The position numbers and the translations under genes were made by a program. The notes beneath the pieces are model-generated. The model made no database searches. It saw nothing but the letters and a program-made list of their open reading frames with translations, and was not told the origin of the DNA. A stretch of 64,000 nt of DNA from Ornithinibacillus bavariensis (GTDB taxonomy: Bacteria > Bacillota > Bacilli > Bacillales > Amphibacillaceae): assembly GCF_018333235.1 (NCBI RefSeq), contig NZ_BORP01000002.1, positions 522,935-586,934 of the forward strand. Reading direction: 5' to 3'. Position 1 is the first letter of the stretch. Each line of letters begins with the position of its first letter. Shown here piece by piece: positions 34,022-43,636 of the stretch.

Positions 34022-36055
34022 TTATTTTAATAATTGCATGATTCGCTTCGTAAGTTGAATTCTATTCTTTACATTTGCTTTTTGATAAATACGGCTTAAT
34101 GCTTTTTTGACAGTAATCTCTGCTATATATAATTCTTTAGCAATATCTAGGATTGTTTTTTCTTCTAGTAGTAGTTTGACAATTTCTTGTTCTCTTTTTG
34201 TCAATGAAAATTCCTCAATAATTACGTCTAATTCGTTTTTCTGTTTGTACTCTTTTAAAAATTGGTTGAGATAAGGAGCTAGCCTCGGACCACTGACATC
34301 CAATAAAAATGTAGGTGTTGGGTTATGTTCACCATAGTCATAATGTACTGCTTTTGGAACGGTTTGAAAACCAAACTTATATAGAAGATCTTGAAATAGC
34401 TTTAAAGGTGTTGATATAATAAGCCTTCCCTTTGAAAATATTAAAGGAAATAAACTATACAACAAGTGAGCACGAGCAGCACTATCGGATGGATACTTAT
34501 AATTTTGATAACGAATAAAGTAACCAGCAGGTTTTTCTACTGGCACATTATAGTAACTTTTTTCCGCTTCTGTTAAACTTTTAAAGTAAGCTCTAGACAC
34601 AGGTTCATTTTCCAAAAGTGGTAGTGTCTCTTTATGTATAGGGACCACAATGGATATTCCAATAACCTCTCCATTAATTCTTTTCAATAAATTAGATCCA
34701 TCGTAGCCCATCTTTTTTATATATTCAGGTCCTATTAGCTTTAGCTCCTGCTTATTATGTTCTATTGATGCATCAAACTGAAAGGACAGGTTGGTAGTTC
34801 TGTTATAATAATTAGTTATACTTTCCGATATGTTTTCCTTTATGTACTTAAAAAAACTCTCCACTTCTTCAAAGTTGTATTCACCTATAGGTTCTAAATA
34901 CATAGATGTATCTAATGCTGTATCTTGAAAAAATACCGATTGGATAACATCATCACCAATGTGATAAAAAAATGATGCTATATCTTCTTTAGTAGGGTAA
35001 TTTAAAACTCGATGATAATAATATTGAATAATTTTGTTAGTTAACGTTTCGTAACGCTCTGGATTTTTATGTTTTAATTCAATTCGAATGGTATCTCGGA
35101 TTAGCTCTTGAATACTCCATCCTTTCTTTGCTTTATGCACAAAGGAAAGTGATATAAGTTCATTAAACTTTTTATTAGAGATTTCTTCTTGAAGAATTGT
35201 AGATATGACTTGTTGATCAAACTGATGAAATAATGCTGCAACCTCTATTAAACTTATTATTCGCTCGTTCGTTGCTTCACTTAACCATCTTTTAGTTAAA
35301 GCACCTAATAACTCGGAATCGGATTCATATTTTAAGCTAACCTTTGATGAAATATTGCTCATCGTTGCTAAAGAAAGTAGTAATGGATTGCCGCTTGTAT
35401 ATTTCCATATTGCTTGTATATCACTACTTTCAGTTATCTCATTTTTCGTGAGGAATAGGAGTGTGTCATCATAGGTGAATGGATTTAATTGAATTTGCTT
35501 TGTAATTTTACGCCACGCAGGAGACTCTACCCATTCGCCAGTCAATGGTTTTCTACCCGCTAAGATGATGTAAAAGTTTGGCCTTAAATAGCGTAATAAT
35601 GTCTCGCGATACCACCTATCTAAAGTAGATAATTGCTCAAAGGAATCAATAACAATAATAATTTTCTCCCCTAGTTGGTTGAGAATCTGTAAGCTGCTTT
35701 CTACTTCTGTTGGTGGAGAATAGTCCAATTCATGTGTTGCAATAAATGTTGTCAGGGAGGCTTGAAAATGGCTAAATAGTCCTTCGGCTGTATTGGGAAA
35801 ATCACGAGCATCTAAATGAAGGAAGGGAATATGTTGCGCTTCAGCAATTCGAGCAAACTTGTTAAGCAAAAAAGTTTTACCAATTCCAGCACTACCGTAA
35901 AAATGTATGATCCTCTGTTTAGGGTTTTGTGCTGTTAAAAAATCACAAAAGAACTTCAACTCCTCATTTCTACCAACAAAATAAGCATCTTCTACTTCCT
36001 GAATAATTTCATTTATTCCTTTGAAAGATGTTGAAGAACCTTCATGTATGTTCAA
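34022..36055 (-). CDS. Large AAA/STAND ATPase-LuxR transcription regulator
   Basis: 677 residues. N-terminal P-loop ATPase: Walker A FYGSAGIGKTFLL (near 52-64), Walker B KIIIVIDSFEQL, and the TSGNPLLLSLA motif typical of MalT-like STAND regulators. A middle region of about 250 residues is unassigned. The C-terminus is a LuxR HTH (FSLTKREQEIVKLLLEE, then VKKALSRIYQKANVKNR). Proteins of this type are ATP-dependent activators that respond to a metabolite. The neighbouring FAD oxidase gene or the C26/M19 genes are possible targets by position only. Confidence 0.9.
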   Translation of the reverse strand: MNIHEGSSTSFKGINEIIQEVEDAYFVGRNEELKFFCDFLTAQNPKQRIIHFYGSAGIGKTFLLNKFARIAEAQHIPFLHLDARDFPNTAEGLFSHFQASLTTFIATHELDYSPPTEVESSLQILNQLGEKIIIVIDSFEQLSTLDRWYRETLLRYLRPNFYIILAGRKPLTGEWVESPAWRKITKQIQLNPFTYDDTLLFLTKNEITESSDIQAIWKYTSGNPLLLSLATMSNISSKVSLKYESDSELLGALTKRWLSEATNERIISLIEVAALFHQFDQQVISTILQEEISNKKFNELISLSFVHKAKKGWSIQELIRDTIRIELKHKNPERYETLTNKIIQYYYHRVLNYPTKEDIASFFYHIGDDVIQSVFFQDTALDTSMYLEPIGEYNFEEVESFFKYIKENISESITNYYNRTTNLSFQFDASIEHNKQELKLIGPEYIKKMGYDGSNLLKRINGEVIGISIVVPIHKETLPLLENEPVSRAYFKSLTEAEKSYYNVPVEKPAGYFIRYQNYKYPSDSAARAHLLYSLFPLIFSKGRLIISTPLKLFQDLLYKFGFQTVPKAVHYDYGEHNPTPTFLLDVSGPRLAPYLNQFLKEYKQKNELDVIIEEFSLTKREQEIVKLLLEEKTILDIAKELYIAEITVKKALSRIYQKANVKNRIQLTKRIMQLLK

Positions 36056-36136
36056 TTATATTCCCCCTCTTAGGGCAATTTTGAAGAGTTGGATAATTTA
36101 AATGTATTACAGGGGTAGGATAGTGTCAAGACAAGT

Positions 36137-36168
36137 GTATGACTTAGTAAGTATAGATTACATAATTA
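36137..36168 (+). promoter_or_regulatory. Possible sigma-G promoter of the spore protein gene
   Basis: GTATGA (36137-36142), 18-bp spacer, CATAATTA (36161-36168), close to the forespore sigma-G consensus (GNATR / CATNNTA), though one -10 base differs. Sigma-G control of SASP genes is established. Confidence 0.45.
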
Positions 36169-36230
36169 GTCGTACCTTAATAGAGGAACAGGTAAAACTT
36201 CTGTTCAATACCCACAAGGAGTGATCAGTT

Positions 36231-36425
36231 TTGGCAAGAAACAATAGTAAATTGTTAGTGCCAGGTGCAAGAAATGCAATGGAACAAATGAAAGAAGAAA
36301 TTGCTAACGAGCTTGGTGTGAGGCCAGGAGCGGATACTACTGCACGAGAAAACGGATCTGTGGGGGGCGAAATGGTCAAACGAATGATCCAAATCGCCGA
36401 ACAGAGTATGCAGAATCGAAGATAG
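36231..36425 (+). CDS. Alpha/beta-type small acid-soluble spore protein
   Basis: 64 residues beginning at TTG, with GGAGTGATC about 8 bases upstream. Sequence is diagnostic of SASP: VPGARNAMEQMKEEIANELG contains the germination protease cleavage region (EIA), and NGSVGGEMVKRMIQIAEQ is the second conserved block. It coats and protects spore DNA. It indicates an endospore-forming host. Monocistronic with a short terminator. Confidence 0.97.
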   Translation: MARNNSKLLVPGARNAMEQMKEEIANELGVRPGADTTARENGSVGGEMVKRMIQIAEQSMQNRR

Positions 36426-36442
36426 TAGCATACTCGGATAGA

Positions 36443-36467
36443 AAGGAGTCCAATGGGCTCCTTTTTA
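36443..36467 (+). terminator. Terminator of the SASP gene
   Basis: AAAGGAGTCC / GGGCTCCTTT hairpin with a 3-base loop, followed by TTACTTTTTT. Confidence 0.75.
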
Positions 36468-36645
36468 CTTTTTTGAGCTGCATTATAGATTCCTGCTAAC
36501 AGAAACATTCTGTAGCTGGTTTAACCCCGGTAAAAAGAAATTAAACCATTGAATTTCTAAAAATTCAAACTACTAATATAATATCTTCATTGGTACAATA
36601 TAGGAAAACATTTTAGCATACGCTAGAGTAAAGGAGGTTTGAAGA

Positions 36646-37356
36646 TTGAAACCAATTATCGGTATTATTACCTCAACAGAGCTTGATGAGCGCACTTTTT
36701 ATACAGCTAAGGATAATACTTCAGCAATTTCGAATGCGGGAGGAATACCAGTTCTATTGCCGTATTATCAACATCGAGATGATCTTTATCAAATGGCTAC
36801 TTTGCTAGATGGGCTTTATGCGACTGGTGGCTATGATATTGACCCGACCTTATTTGGTGAAGAGCCACACCCAAATTTAGGCTCGGTTATCCCAGCGAGA
36901 GATGCTTTTGAAATTCAGCTTATTCGAATCATGATGGATATGGATAAACCGATCTTAGGGGTGTGTCGAGGGTGTCAAACGCTAAATATTGCTGCTGGTG
37001 GAGATATGTACCAGGATATTTACTCGCAATTGGCTGGGGAATTATTGCAGCATCAGCAAAATGCCCCAAAGGAACATGGGTCCCATTATGTCGATGTACG
37101 CAAAAACTCTCTTTTGTACCGAATTACTGGGGAAACGAAGCTAAGAGTTAATAGTAGACATCATCAAGCAAATCGGAATGTAGTAAACCCGTTACAAATA
37201 TCTGGTAAAGCGAGTGATGGTGTGATTGAAGCGATAGAAAGCAAAGAGCACAACTTTATACTAGGTTTACAATGGCATCCAGAGAGCATGATTGAATCGG
37301 GGGATATAGCATCTAAAGCTATTTTTAAGGCGTTTCTCGAGTCGTGTAGAAAGTAA
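36646..37356 (+). CDS. Peptidase C26 / gamma-glutamyl hydrolase family protein
   Basis: 236 residues starting at TTG with AAAGGAGG upstream. Class I glutamine amidotransferase fold with the nucleophile elbow ILGVCRGCQTLNIAAGGDM and catalytic His-Glu in LGLQWHPESM. Related to PuuD (gamma-glutamyl-GABA hydrolase). Its 18-base distance to a membrane dipeptidase gene suggests joint processing of gamma-glutamyl or other short peptides, perhaps from peptidoglycan stems; inference. Confidence 0.92.
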   Translation: MKPIIGIITSTELDERTFYTAKDNTSAISNAGGIPVLLPYYQHRDDLYQMATLLDGLYATGGYDIDPTLFGEEPHPNLGSVIPARDAFEIQLIRIMMDMDKPILGVCRGCQTLNIAAGGDMYQDIYSQLAGELLQHQQNAPKEHGSHYVDVRKNSLLYRITGETKLRVNSRHHQANRNVVNPLQISGKASDGVIEAIESKEHNFILGLQWHPESMIESGDIASKAIFKAFLESCRK

Positions 37357-37373
37357 AAAGAAAGGAGTTTTAC

Positions 37374-38318
37374 ATGAAAATTATTGATTTACATTGTGAT
37401 GCATTGTTTAGGATGCAAGAATCTAGAAGAAACACCTTGATGGAAGATTTAAGATTTAGAGATTCTAACGCACTGAATACGAACCTACAATATTTAAAGA
37501 AAGGTAGGGTCAAGGTACAGTTTTTTGCTATTTTTATCATGCCAAATGTTCCTGTTGAAGAGAAATGGCAGCGTGCACTTGAGCAAATTGATTTATTTTA
37601 TACAGAAATTCTCCTAAATCCTGAGATCAAGCATATTAAAAAATGGCAGGATATCCTCCAATTGAATGAAGGAGAGATTGGCGTTGTTTTAACACTTGAG
37701 GGTGCCGATGCATTTGGAAATGATTTAGCAAAACTACGTATGCTTTATCGACTAGGGGTGCTTTTGCTTGGATTGACCTGGAATAATGCGAATCTCTGTG
37801 CTGATGGGGTTGGTGAGATAAGAGGTGCAGGACTCACGACATTTGGCAAAGAGGTTATTGCATTAAATAATGCGAATCATGTACTTACAGATGTATCACA
37901 TTTATCGGTAAAGGCCTTTTGGGATACTTTAGAATTGGCAGATTACCCAATTGCTAGCCATTCCAATGTATTTACTCTATGTCCACACCCACGCAATCTC
38001 CATGATGAACAAATTATAGCCATGATTAAACGGAATGCTATGATCCATGTAGTGTTTTGGCCACCGTTTATTAATCATGAAAAAGCACATGCAACCTTAG
38101 ACGATTTGGTCAGACATATTGAGTATATTTGTGAACTTGGTGGTGTGAAAAATATCGGCTTCGGCTCTGATTTTGATGGAATTTCTTCATTTGTTACTGA
38201 TCTAGAAGATGCCTCTAAGTATCAAAACCTGATTAGCTATTTGTTGAAGTATTATCGGGAAGATGAGGTAAAAGGTTTTGCTTATCAAAACTTTATTCAT
38301 CATCTTCCTAGAAATTAA
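37374..38318 (+). CDS. M19 (membrane/renal) dipeptidase
   Basis: 314 residues of the zinc dipeptidase barrel family: metal motif IDLHCDAL, LTLEGADAFG with the bridging glutamate, LTDVSHLS, ASHSNVF and GFGSDFDGI. Family members cleave L- or D-containing dipeptides with broad specificity. No signal peptide, so cytoplasmic. Second gene of a pair with the C26 peptidase. Confidence 0.94.
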   Translation: MKIIDLHCDALFRMQESRRNTLMEDLRFRDSNALNTNLQYLKKGRVKVQFFAIFIMPNVPVEEKWQRALEQIDLFYTEILLNPEIKHIKKWQDILQLNEGEIGVVLTLEGADAFGNDLAKLRMLYRLGVLLLGLTWNNANLCADGVGEIRGAGLTTFGKEVIALNNANHVLTDVSHLSVKAFWDTLELADYPIASHSNVFTLCPHPRNLHDEQIIAMIKRNAMIHVVFWPPFINHEKAHATLDDLVRHIEYICELGGVKNIGFGSDFDGISSFVTDLEDASKYQNLISYLLKYYREDEVKGFAYQNFIHHLPRN

Positions 38319-38394
38319 GGGTAAACATTAGAATAATTAGAAATATCTTCCATCTGTGTTTTGAATAGGTGAAAATATTTTTTGGTATAGTATT

Positions 38395-38423
38395 TTGACT
38401 TTTTTGATAATAGAGATTAGGAT
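38395..38423 (+). promoter_or_regulatory. Possible promoter of the GH20-lactonase unit
   Basis: TTGACT (38395-38400), 17-bp spacer, TAGGAT (38418-38423), about 100 bases before the GH20 start. Confidence 0.45.
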
Positions 38424-38521
38424 GTAATTGATTGAAAGGCAATAATTTTAAAGGGGGGCATGCCTATGAGGAAGATGCTTAATATATGATTAAAAAAATT
38501 AAAATAAGGAAGGTGTAGTGG

Positions 38522-40438
38522 ATGAAGATTCAATTTACAGGGGATGTAAATCAATTGTTATCAGGTATTACTGAACTACAAAATGATTATGATTTTGTTG
38601 TTTCTAATCATGCTGATATTATTTTACATTGCAAGGAAAATAGATATGAAAAAAATCTTCACATTTCGTATCAGGATGGTAGGGGAACTATTACTTATCA
38701 AAAGCCTAGTCACTTTTTTAGAGCATTTGGATTGCTCCTTGAACACCTGCAAAAAGGGGAAATAGCGTTTTTTATTGAGGAGATACCACAATTTGAAACA
38801 ATTGGTCCGATGTTCGATTTATCTAGAAATGCAGTATTAAAAACCGAAACATTTAAGGACTTAATCCGTAAATTAGCCGTCATGGGATTTGATTCCGCAA
38901 TGCTTTATATGGAAGATATATATGAGGTAAGGAATGAGCCATATTTTGGATACATGCGTGGGAGATATTCGCAAGTGGAATTAAAGTCCTTAGATGATTA
39001 CGCCCATAACTTAGGGATAGAACTAATACCATGTATTCAGACACTTGCCCATTTGGAAGAATTTTTAAAATGGAATGCAGCTTATCGTTATAAAGATACA
39101 AGAGGTGCTTTATTACTGGAAAGTGATGATACTTATGACTTACTTGATACTATGATTCAATCAGTTACAGCTCCTTTTAGGAGTAAGAGAATTCATATTG
39201 GTATGGACGAGGCTGAGGAAGTAGGAAGAGGAAGGTATTTAAATCTGAATGGCTATAAGCCACGATTCGAACTAATGGTTGAACATTTAGAAAAGGTATT
39301 AGCGATAACTGAAAAATATGGCCTAAAGGCAATGATGTGGAGTGATATGTTTTTAAAGCTTGCATCAAAAACTGGGGATCAATACAGTAAAAATACTGAA
39401 ATGCCAGCGTATATTATCGAGAAAACGCCTAAAAATGTTCAATTAATGTACTGGCAATATAATCAAACTGATGGAAATCATTATGAGCAAATCATCGAGC
39501 AACATAAACGATTTAGTAAAACACCTGCCTTTGCCGGAGGGATGTGGATTTGGAATACTTTTGCACCTAATTACAATCTATCACTACCAGCAAGTAAGGC
39601 GGCACTTACCGCTTGTAAAAAGCACGGTGTGAAGGATGTCTTTGTTACCTTATGGGGTGATGATGGATTTGAGAATAATGTTTACACAGCGTTATTTGGT
39701 CTACAATATTATGCAGAGCATGCATTTGCAAAGGAAATTGATGAAGAGAAACTAAAGGACAGGGTGAAATTCTGCACAGGGATTGATCCAGAGATGTTTT
39801 TTGTCCTAAATGAATTAGATACTCCTCCTGGAGTGAGTGAAGGGAATCTACAGCAAACAAATCCGTCGAAGTTTCTACTCTGGCAGGATGTTCTACTTGG
39901 ACTATTTGACAAGCATGTAGAAGGATTAGAAATGCAACCACATTACGAAAAAATCGAGAAGAGAATAAATAACTATAGAATAAACCATCATGGAAATTTG
40001 GACTATATTTTTTCTGTACCAGAGAAGCTAAGTAGGGTGTTAGCACTCAAAGCAACAATTGGTGTCCAATTAAAACAAGCCTACGATACTAAGAATATGG
40101 ATATACTAACAAACCTTGCTAATGTCCTTCTTCCAGAATTGATTGTAAGAGTCAAGGCTCTACGCGTTGCACATCGCGAACAATGGCTTAAACTGAATAA
40201 ACCGTTTGGCTGGGAAGTAATTGATATTCGTTATGGTGGGCTAATAAACCGAATTGATACTGCTATTAAGAGGTTAAATGACTATTTAAATCATTCGATT
40301 GATTCGATTGAGGAATTAGAGCAGGAGCGGTTATTTTTTTCGCCAGATGTCCAAAACTCTACTAGCTTAGGATGGTGCAGTTATTATTATAGAATAGCTT
40401 CACCAAACGTGTTTTTCCATGTTCTACCAATCTATTGA
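38522..40438 (+). CDS. Intracellular GH20 beta-N-acetylhexosaminidase
   Basis: 638 residues, no signal peptide, close in size and layout to the GH20C exo-hexosaminidases of streptococci. Residues 1-90 are a GH20b-like small domain; the catalytic barrel contains MFDLSRNAVLK, the acid/base pair D229-E230 in HIGMDEAEEVGRGR, MYWQYNQ and VTLWGDDGFENN. It should remove terminal GlcNAc or GalNAc from imported oligosaccharides by substrate-assisted catalysis. The ATG has AAGGTG upstream. The lactonase gene starts 19 bases later and the sugar importer operon follows. Confidence 0.92.
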   Translation: MKIQFTGDVNQLLSGITELQNDYDFVVSNHADIILHCKENRYEKNLHISYQDGRGTITYQKPSHFFRAFGLLLEHLQKGEIAFFIEEIPQFETIGPMFDLSRNAVLKTETFKDLIRKLAVMGFDSAMLYMEDIYEVRNEPYFGYMRGRYSQVELKSLDDYAHNLGIELIPCIQTLAHLEEFLKWNAAYRYKDTRGALLLESDDTYDLLDTMIQSVTAPFRSKRIHIGMDEAEEVGRGRYLNLNGYKPRFELMVEHLEKVLAITEKYGLKAMMWSDMFLKLASKTGDQYSKNTEMPAYIIEKTPKNVQLMYWQYNQTDGNHYEQIIEQHKRFSKTPAFAGGMWIWNTFAPNYNLSLPASKAALTACKKHGVKDVFVTLWGDDGFENNVYTALFGLQYYAEHAFAKEIDEEKLKDRVKFCTGIDPEMFFVLNELDTPPGVSEGNLQQTNPSKFLLWQDVLLGLFDKHVEGLEMQPHYEKIEKRINNYRINHHGNLDYIFSVPEKLSRVLALKATIGVQLKQAYDTKNMDILTNLANVLLPELIVRVKALRVAHREQWLKLNKPFGWEVIDIRYGGLINRIDTAIKRLNDYLNHSIDSIEELEQERLFFSPDVQNSTSLGWCSYYYRIASPNVFFHVLPIY

Positions 40439-40457
40439 GTGAAGAGGTGGTCAAGGA

Positions 40458-41491
40458 ATGAAAAAGTTACGACATGACCTTTTTGTTGGTTGCTATGGAA
40501 GTCCTCAAGACTCAACCATTCATTGGCTAGAATTCGATAAAACAGATGGTAGGCTTTATGAGGTTGCAACATTTTCAGGGATAGAGAATCCATCTTTTTT
40601 AACGATAGATAGAAACAACGGATTCTTATATGGCATAGTGAAGTGGAACATGGCCAAGTAATTAGCTTTAAGATAGATTTTGCTGATAAAGAATTACAGG
40701 AGATAAGCAGACTTCCAACGAAAGGATCTCCATGCTATGTAGAGCTTGGCAAAGCAAATGATTTTCTTTTCACTGCTAATTATGGTGGTGGGAGTGTTAT
40801 TGTTCATAAATTAAATCAAAGTGGAATGATTGTTGAGGAAATGGATATTATCTCTTATCAAGAACCGAATCAGCAAAGGTTATCTCACCTGCATACGATT
40901 CGTAATATTCCTGGAACGAATTATTTTGTTGCAACAGATCTAGGGCTTGATAAACTATATTTCTATCAGTTTGTAAAAGAAAGTGGTGCTTTGAGACAAA
41001 TCCAAGAGCTGATTCTTCCCAAGGGAACCGGGCCACGCCATCTTGCTTTTCACCCATACCTAAAAAAAATCTATGTTGTCACAGAATTGCAATCAACCAT
41101 TTTAGCTATTTCTTATAATCATCCGTTATCAACTATACGAATTGAACAGGAAATAAGTATGCTGCCAAAGGATTATCATGGTAAGAGCTATGGAGCTGAA
41201 ATACAACTGGCACAATCGGGGCACTATTTATATGCATCTAATAGAGGACACCATTCGATTGCTATCTTTCATGTAAACCAAGATGGGTGTTTACAGTTTT
41301 TATCATGTACGCAAACCATAGGGGAATGGCCAAGGCATTTTACCATTTCTCCACAAGGTAAATTTCTCATACTAGCAAATGAACATTCCAATAGTCTTCA
41401 TGTCATGAACATACAATCTAGCGGAAAACTACAATCAATTAATGAAGGAGTGTTATCAATTAATAGGCCAGTTTGTGTATGCTTTGCATAG
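40458..41491 (+). pseudogene. Beta-propeller lactonase gene with a frameshift
   Basis: The gene encodes a YkgB/Pgl-type seven-bladed propeller lactonase (LFVGCYGSPQDSTIHWLEF; NPSFLTID; FTANYGGGSVIVH; GTGPRHLAFHP; WPRHFTISPQGKFL), but is split. Frame 1 reads to LYGIV then KWNMAK-stop near 40661; frame 2 continues VEHGQVISFKIDF from about 40642. Adding one G (GTGAAGGTGGAA for GTGAAGTGGAA near 40640) restores a normal-length protein of about 345 residues. The enzyme opens aldono-1,5-lactones. Either a recent mutation or a sequencing error. It follows a GH20 hexosaminidase, suggesting an amino-sugar lactone substrate. Confidence 0.82.
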
Positions 41492-41564
41492 GAAATTAGG
41501 ATAACGTATTGAGTCAGTTAGAAGATTAGGGAGAGCTTAGAAAAGCAATCTGTCAGCATAAAAG

Positions 41565-41597
41565 TGGGACTTTAGAGGTTCCATTTTAAAATTTTTC
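41565..41597 (+). terminator. Weak terminator after the lactonase gene
   Basis: Short stem TGGGAC (41565-41570) / GTTCCA (41578-41583) followed by TTTTAAAATTTTT. Confidence 0.45.
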
Positions 41598-41601
41598 CAT
41601 A

Positions 41602-41672
41602 AACATTATAATGTTATATTGACCTAATGTTATAATAGTGTTATTATTTTGAATAACGAGAAAGCGCTTACT
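41602..41672 (+). promoter_or_regulatory. Sugar-importer promoter with repeats and cre-like site
   Basis: A strong promoter: TTGACC (41619-41624), exactly 17 bp, TATTAT (41642-41647). The perfect palindrome AACATTATAATGTT (41602-41615) sits just upstream, and the 10-mer TAATGTTATA is directly repeated at 41609-41618 and 41625-41634, one copy lying between -35 and -10; likely GntR operator. AGAAAGCGCTTACT (41659-41672) resembles a CcpA cre box (two end mismatches) just after the expected start point. Functions inferred. Confidence 0.6.
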
Positions 41673-41804
41673 ACAGGATGTTAAAAGTTAGTACATATCA
41701 TTAAAGAGGTGATGATAGACAATATTTCAATTAGAATTACATTTTTGAGTGCTTTTGGGGGAAAACGAATACTTGATAATTAGTAGATTACGAGGAGGTA
41801 TAGT

Positions 41805-43418
41805 GTGAAGTTTAAAAAGTTATTATTGTTCATGATGATTTTCATAGTTGGAATTGTACTAGTTGCTTGTAAGAGTGATGAAGCAGCAAACAATACAGAT
41901 AACGGTTCTAGTAAAGTAAATGAGACTGGAATGCCAATTGTAGATGAAGATTTAGAATTGAAAATTTTTGCTAATAAGCCAGCACAAAATGAAGATAATG
42001 ATTGGAATGATATTCTAATTTGGAATCATTATCGTGATCAAACTAATATTAACGTTAAATGGAATCTAATAAATCCTGATGCACTCCAAGAAAAACGTAA
42101 TTTAGCTCTTGGTGGTGGTGATTTACCTGATGCATTTTTCCTTGCGCAAATTCCAAATACTGATTTATTACGATATGGCGCCCAGGGGACACTTCTTCCA
42201 TTAAATGATTTGATTGACAAGTATGCACCAAATCTAACAAAGCTAATGGGAAATGACCCAAGTATACGAAGTGCAATCACTTTTCCGGATGGAAATATTT
42301 ACTCTATGCCATCCCTAATTGAGGAGGATTTCTTGTCCTTACGATTAAGTGCAAGACCTTGGATTAATGAAGATTGGTTAAAAGAATTAAATATGGATAT
42401 ACCCGAAACTACCGGGGATTTCTATGAATACTTAAAAGCAGTGAAGGAATTGGACCCAGCTGGCGGTGGAAAGACAATCCCTTATGGAGGAACAACAATT
42501 GTAGAATTAATTCAATGGCTAGCAGGATCCTTTGGTGTGATGAATCATGGACCATCAAATGCGAATATCGATTTAGACCCTAGTGATAATAGCTCAATAA
42601 GATATTATGCGACTACGGATGAGTATAAGCAGTTATTGGAATATATTCACCAATTATATAAAGAAGGGTTAATTGATCAAAGTATATTTACAATTGAATG
42701 GGGACAGTTCCTTGCCAATGCATCTGAGAATCTATATGGTAGTATGATTTTCTATGACCCTATTGAATTGTTTGGTGAGGAAATAGGATCACAATATAAT
42801 AGTTTAGCTGCTTTAGAAGGACCAGAAGGACATAAAAGCTATAATAAGCTTTCGTCATCTGTTTGGGATCCTGCGAACTTAGTCCTAACAAATAAAAATC
42901 CAAATCCAGCTGCAACGGTAAGATGGATGGATTATTTCTATAGTGATGAAGGTGCACAGTTATACTACATGGGTGTAGAGAATGAAACTTTTGAAGTAAA
43001 GGATGGAAAAGCTGTTTATATGGATCATATTTTAAATCCAGAAGGAGATATGACATTTGAACAAGCTATCGCCAAACAATTAACATGGCTTGGTTCAATT
43101 AATGGGATTATCAAAGCTGACTTCTTCCAAGGTGGAGAATCTGCACCACAATCTATGGCAGCAGCTGAGAAAATAGAGCCTTTTGTACCAGAAGAAATTT
43201 GGCCAAGATTTACTTTCACGGAAGAGGAAAATAAGGTTTTACAGTCTGTTGGTCAAGATGTAACGAAATATGTTGAAGAAATGCGTGACAAATTTATAAC
43301 TGGTGACGCAGATTTCTCAGAGTGGGACAATTACGTTGAGACGGTTAAGAAAAATGGTTTAGAAGATGTAGTTAAAGTATACCAGGATGCGTATGATCGA
43401 TATAAGGATAATCAATAA
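41805..43418 (+). CDS. Sugar ABC transporter substrate-binding lipoprotein (LplA-like)
   Basis: 537 residues beginning at GTG with SD GAGGAGG 6-8 bases upstream. Signal peptide with lipobox LVACK, so anchored outside the membrane. It is the long CUT1 binding-protein type (LplA/YtcQ), larger than monosaccharide binders, suggesting an oligosaccharide or decorated sugar. Motifs include IPNTDLLRYGAQGTLLPLND and VRWMDYFYSDEGAQLYYMG. First gene of the importer operon. A hairpin follows before the permease genes. Confidence 0.93.
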   Translation: MKFKKLLLFMMIFIVGIVLVACKSDEAANNTDNGSSKVNETGMPIVDEDLELKIFANKPAQNEDNDWNDILIWNHYRDQTNINVKWNLINPDALQEKRNLALGGGDLPDAFFLAQIPNTDLLRYGAQGTLLPLNDLIDKYAPNLTKLMGNDPSIRSAITFPDGNIYSMPSLIEEDFLSLRLSARPWINEDWLKELNMDIPETTGDFYEYLKAVKELDPAGGGKTIPYGGTTIVELIQWLAGSFGVMNHGPSNANIDLDPSDNSSIRYYATTDEYKQLLEYIHQLYKEGLIDQSIFTIEWGQFLANASENLYGSMIFYDPIELFGEEIGSQYNSLAALEGPEGHKSYNKLSSSVWDPANLVLTNKNPNPAATVRWMDYFYSDEGAQLYYMGVENETFEVKDGKAVYMDHILNPEGDMTFEQAIAKQLTWLGSINGIIKADFFQGGESAPQSMAAAEKIEPFVPEEIWPRFTFTEEENKVLQSVGQDVTKYVEEMRDKFITGDADFSEWDNYVETVKKNGLEDVVKVYQDAYDRYKDNQ

Positions 43419-43468
43419 GTTTATTAGGTTGCAAAAAGGGTTGTAAATAACTTACCACCCATTCATAT

Positions 43469-43520
43469 GGCTGGATTGGCTGAAATTATTGTGAAAAAAT
43501 GGATTTCTACTAATCCAGCC
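43469..43520 (+). terminator. Intercistronic stem-loop after the binding-protein gene
   Basis: Perfect 9-bp stem GGCTGGATT (43469-43477) / AATCCAGCC (43512-43520) with inner GAAAT/ATTTC pairing, followed by TATTCTATTC. Likely partial terminator or mRNA-stabilising hairpin. Confidence 0.55.
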
Positions 43521-43636
43521 TATTCTATTCTAGCAGGTAAACAAAAATACTCCATTGGTATAAGGTGAAATTAAGCCATTCACCATATGGAATGTGAATA
43601 CCAAGTTTTTTAAAAAAAGAAGGTAGAGATGGTAGG

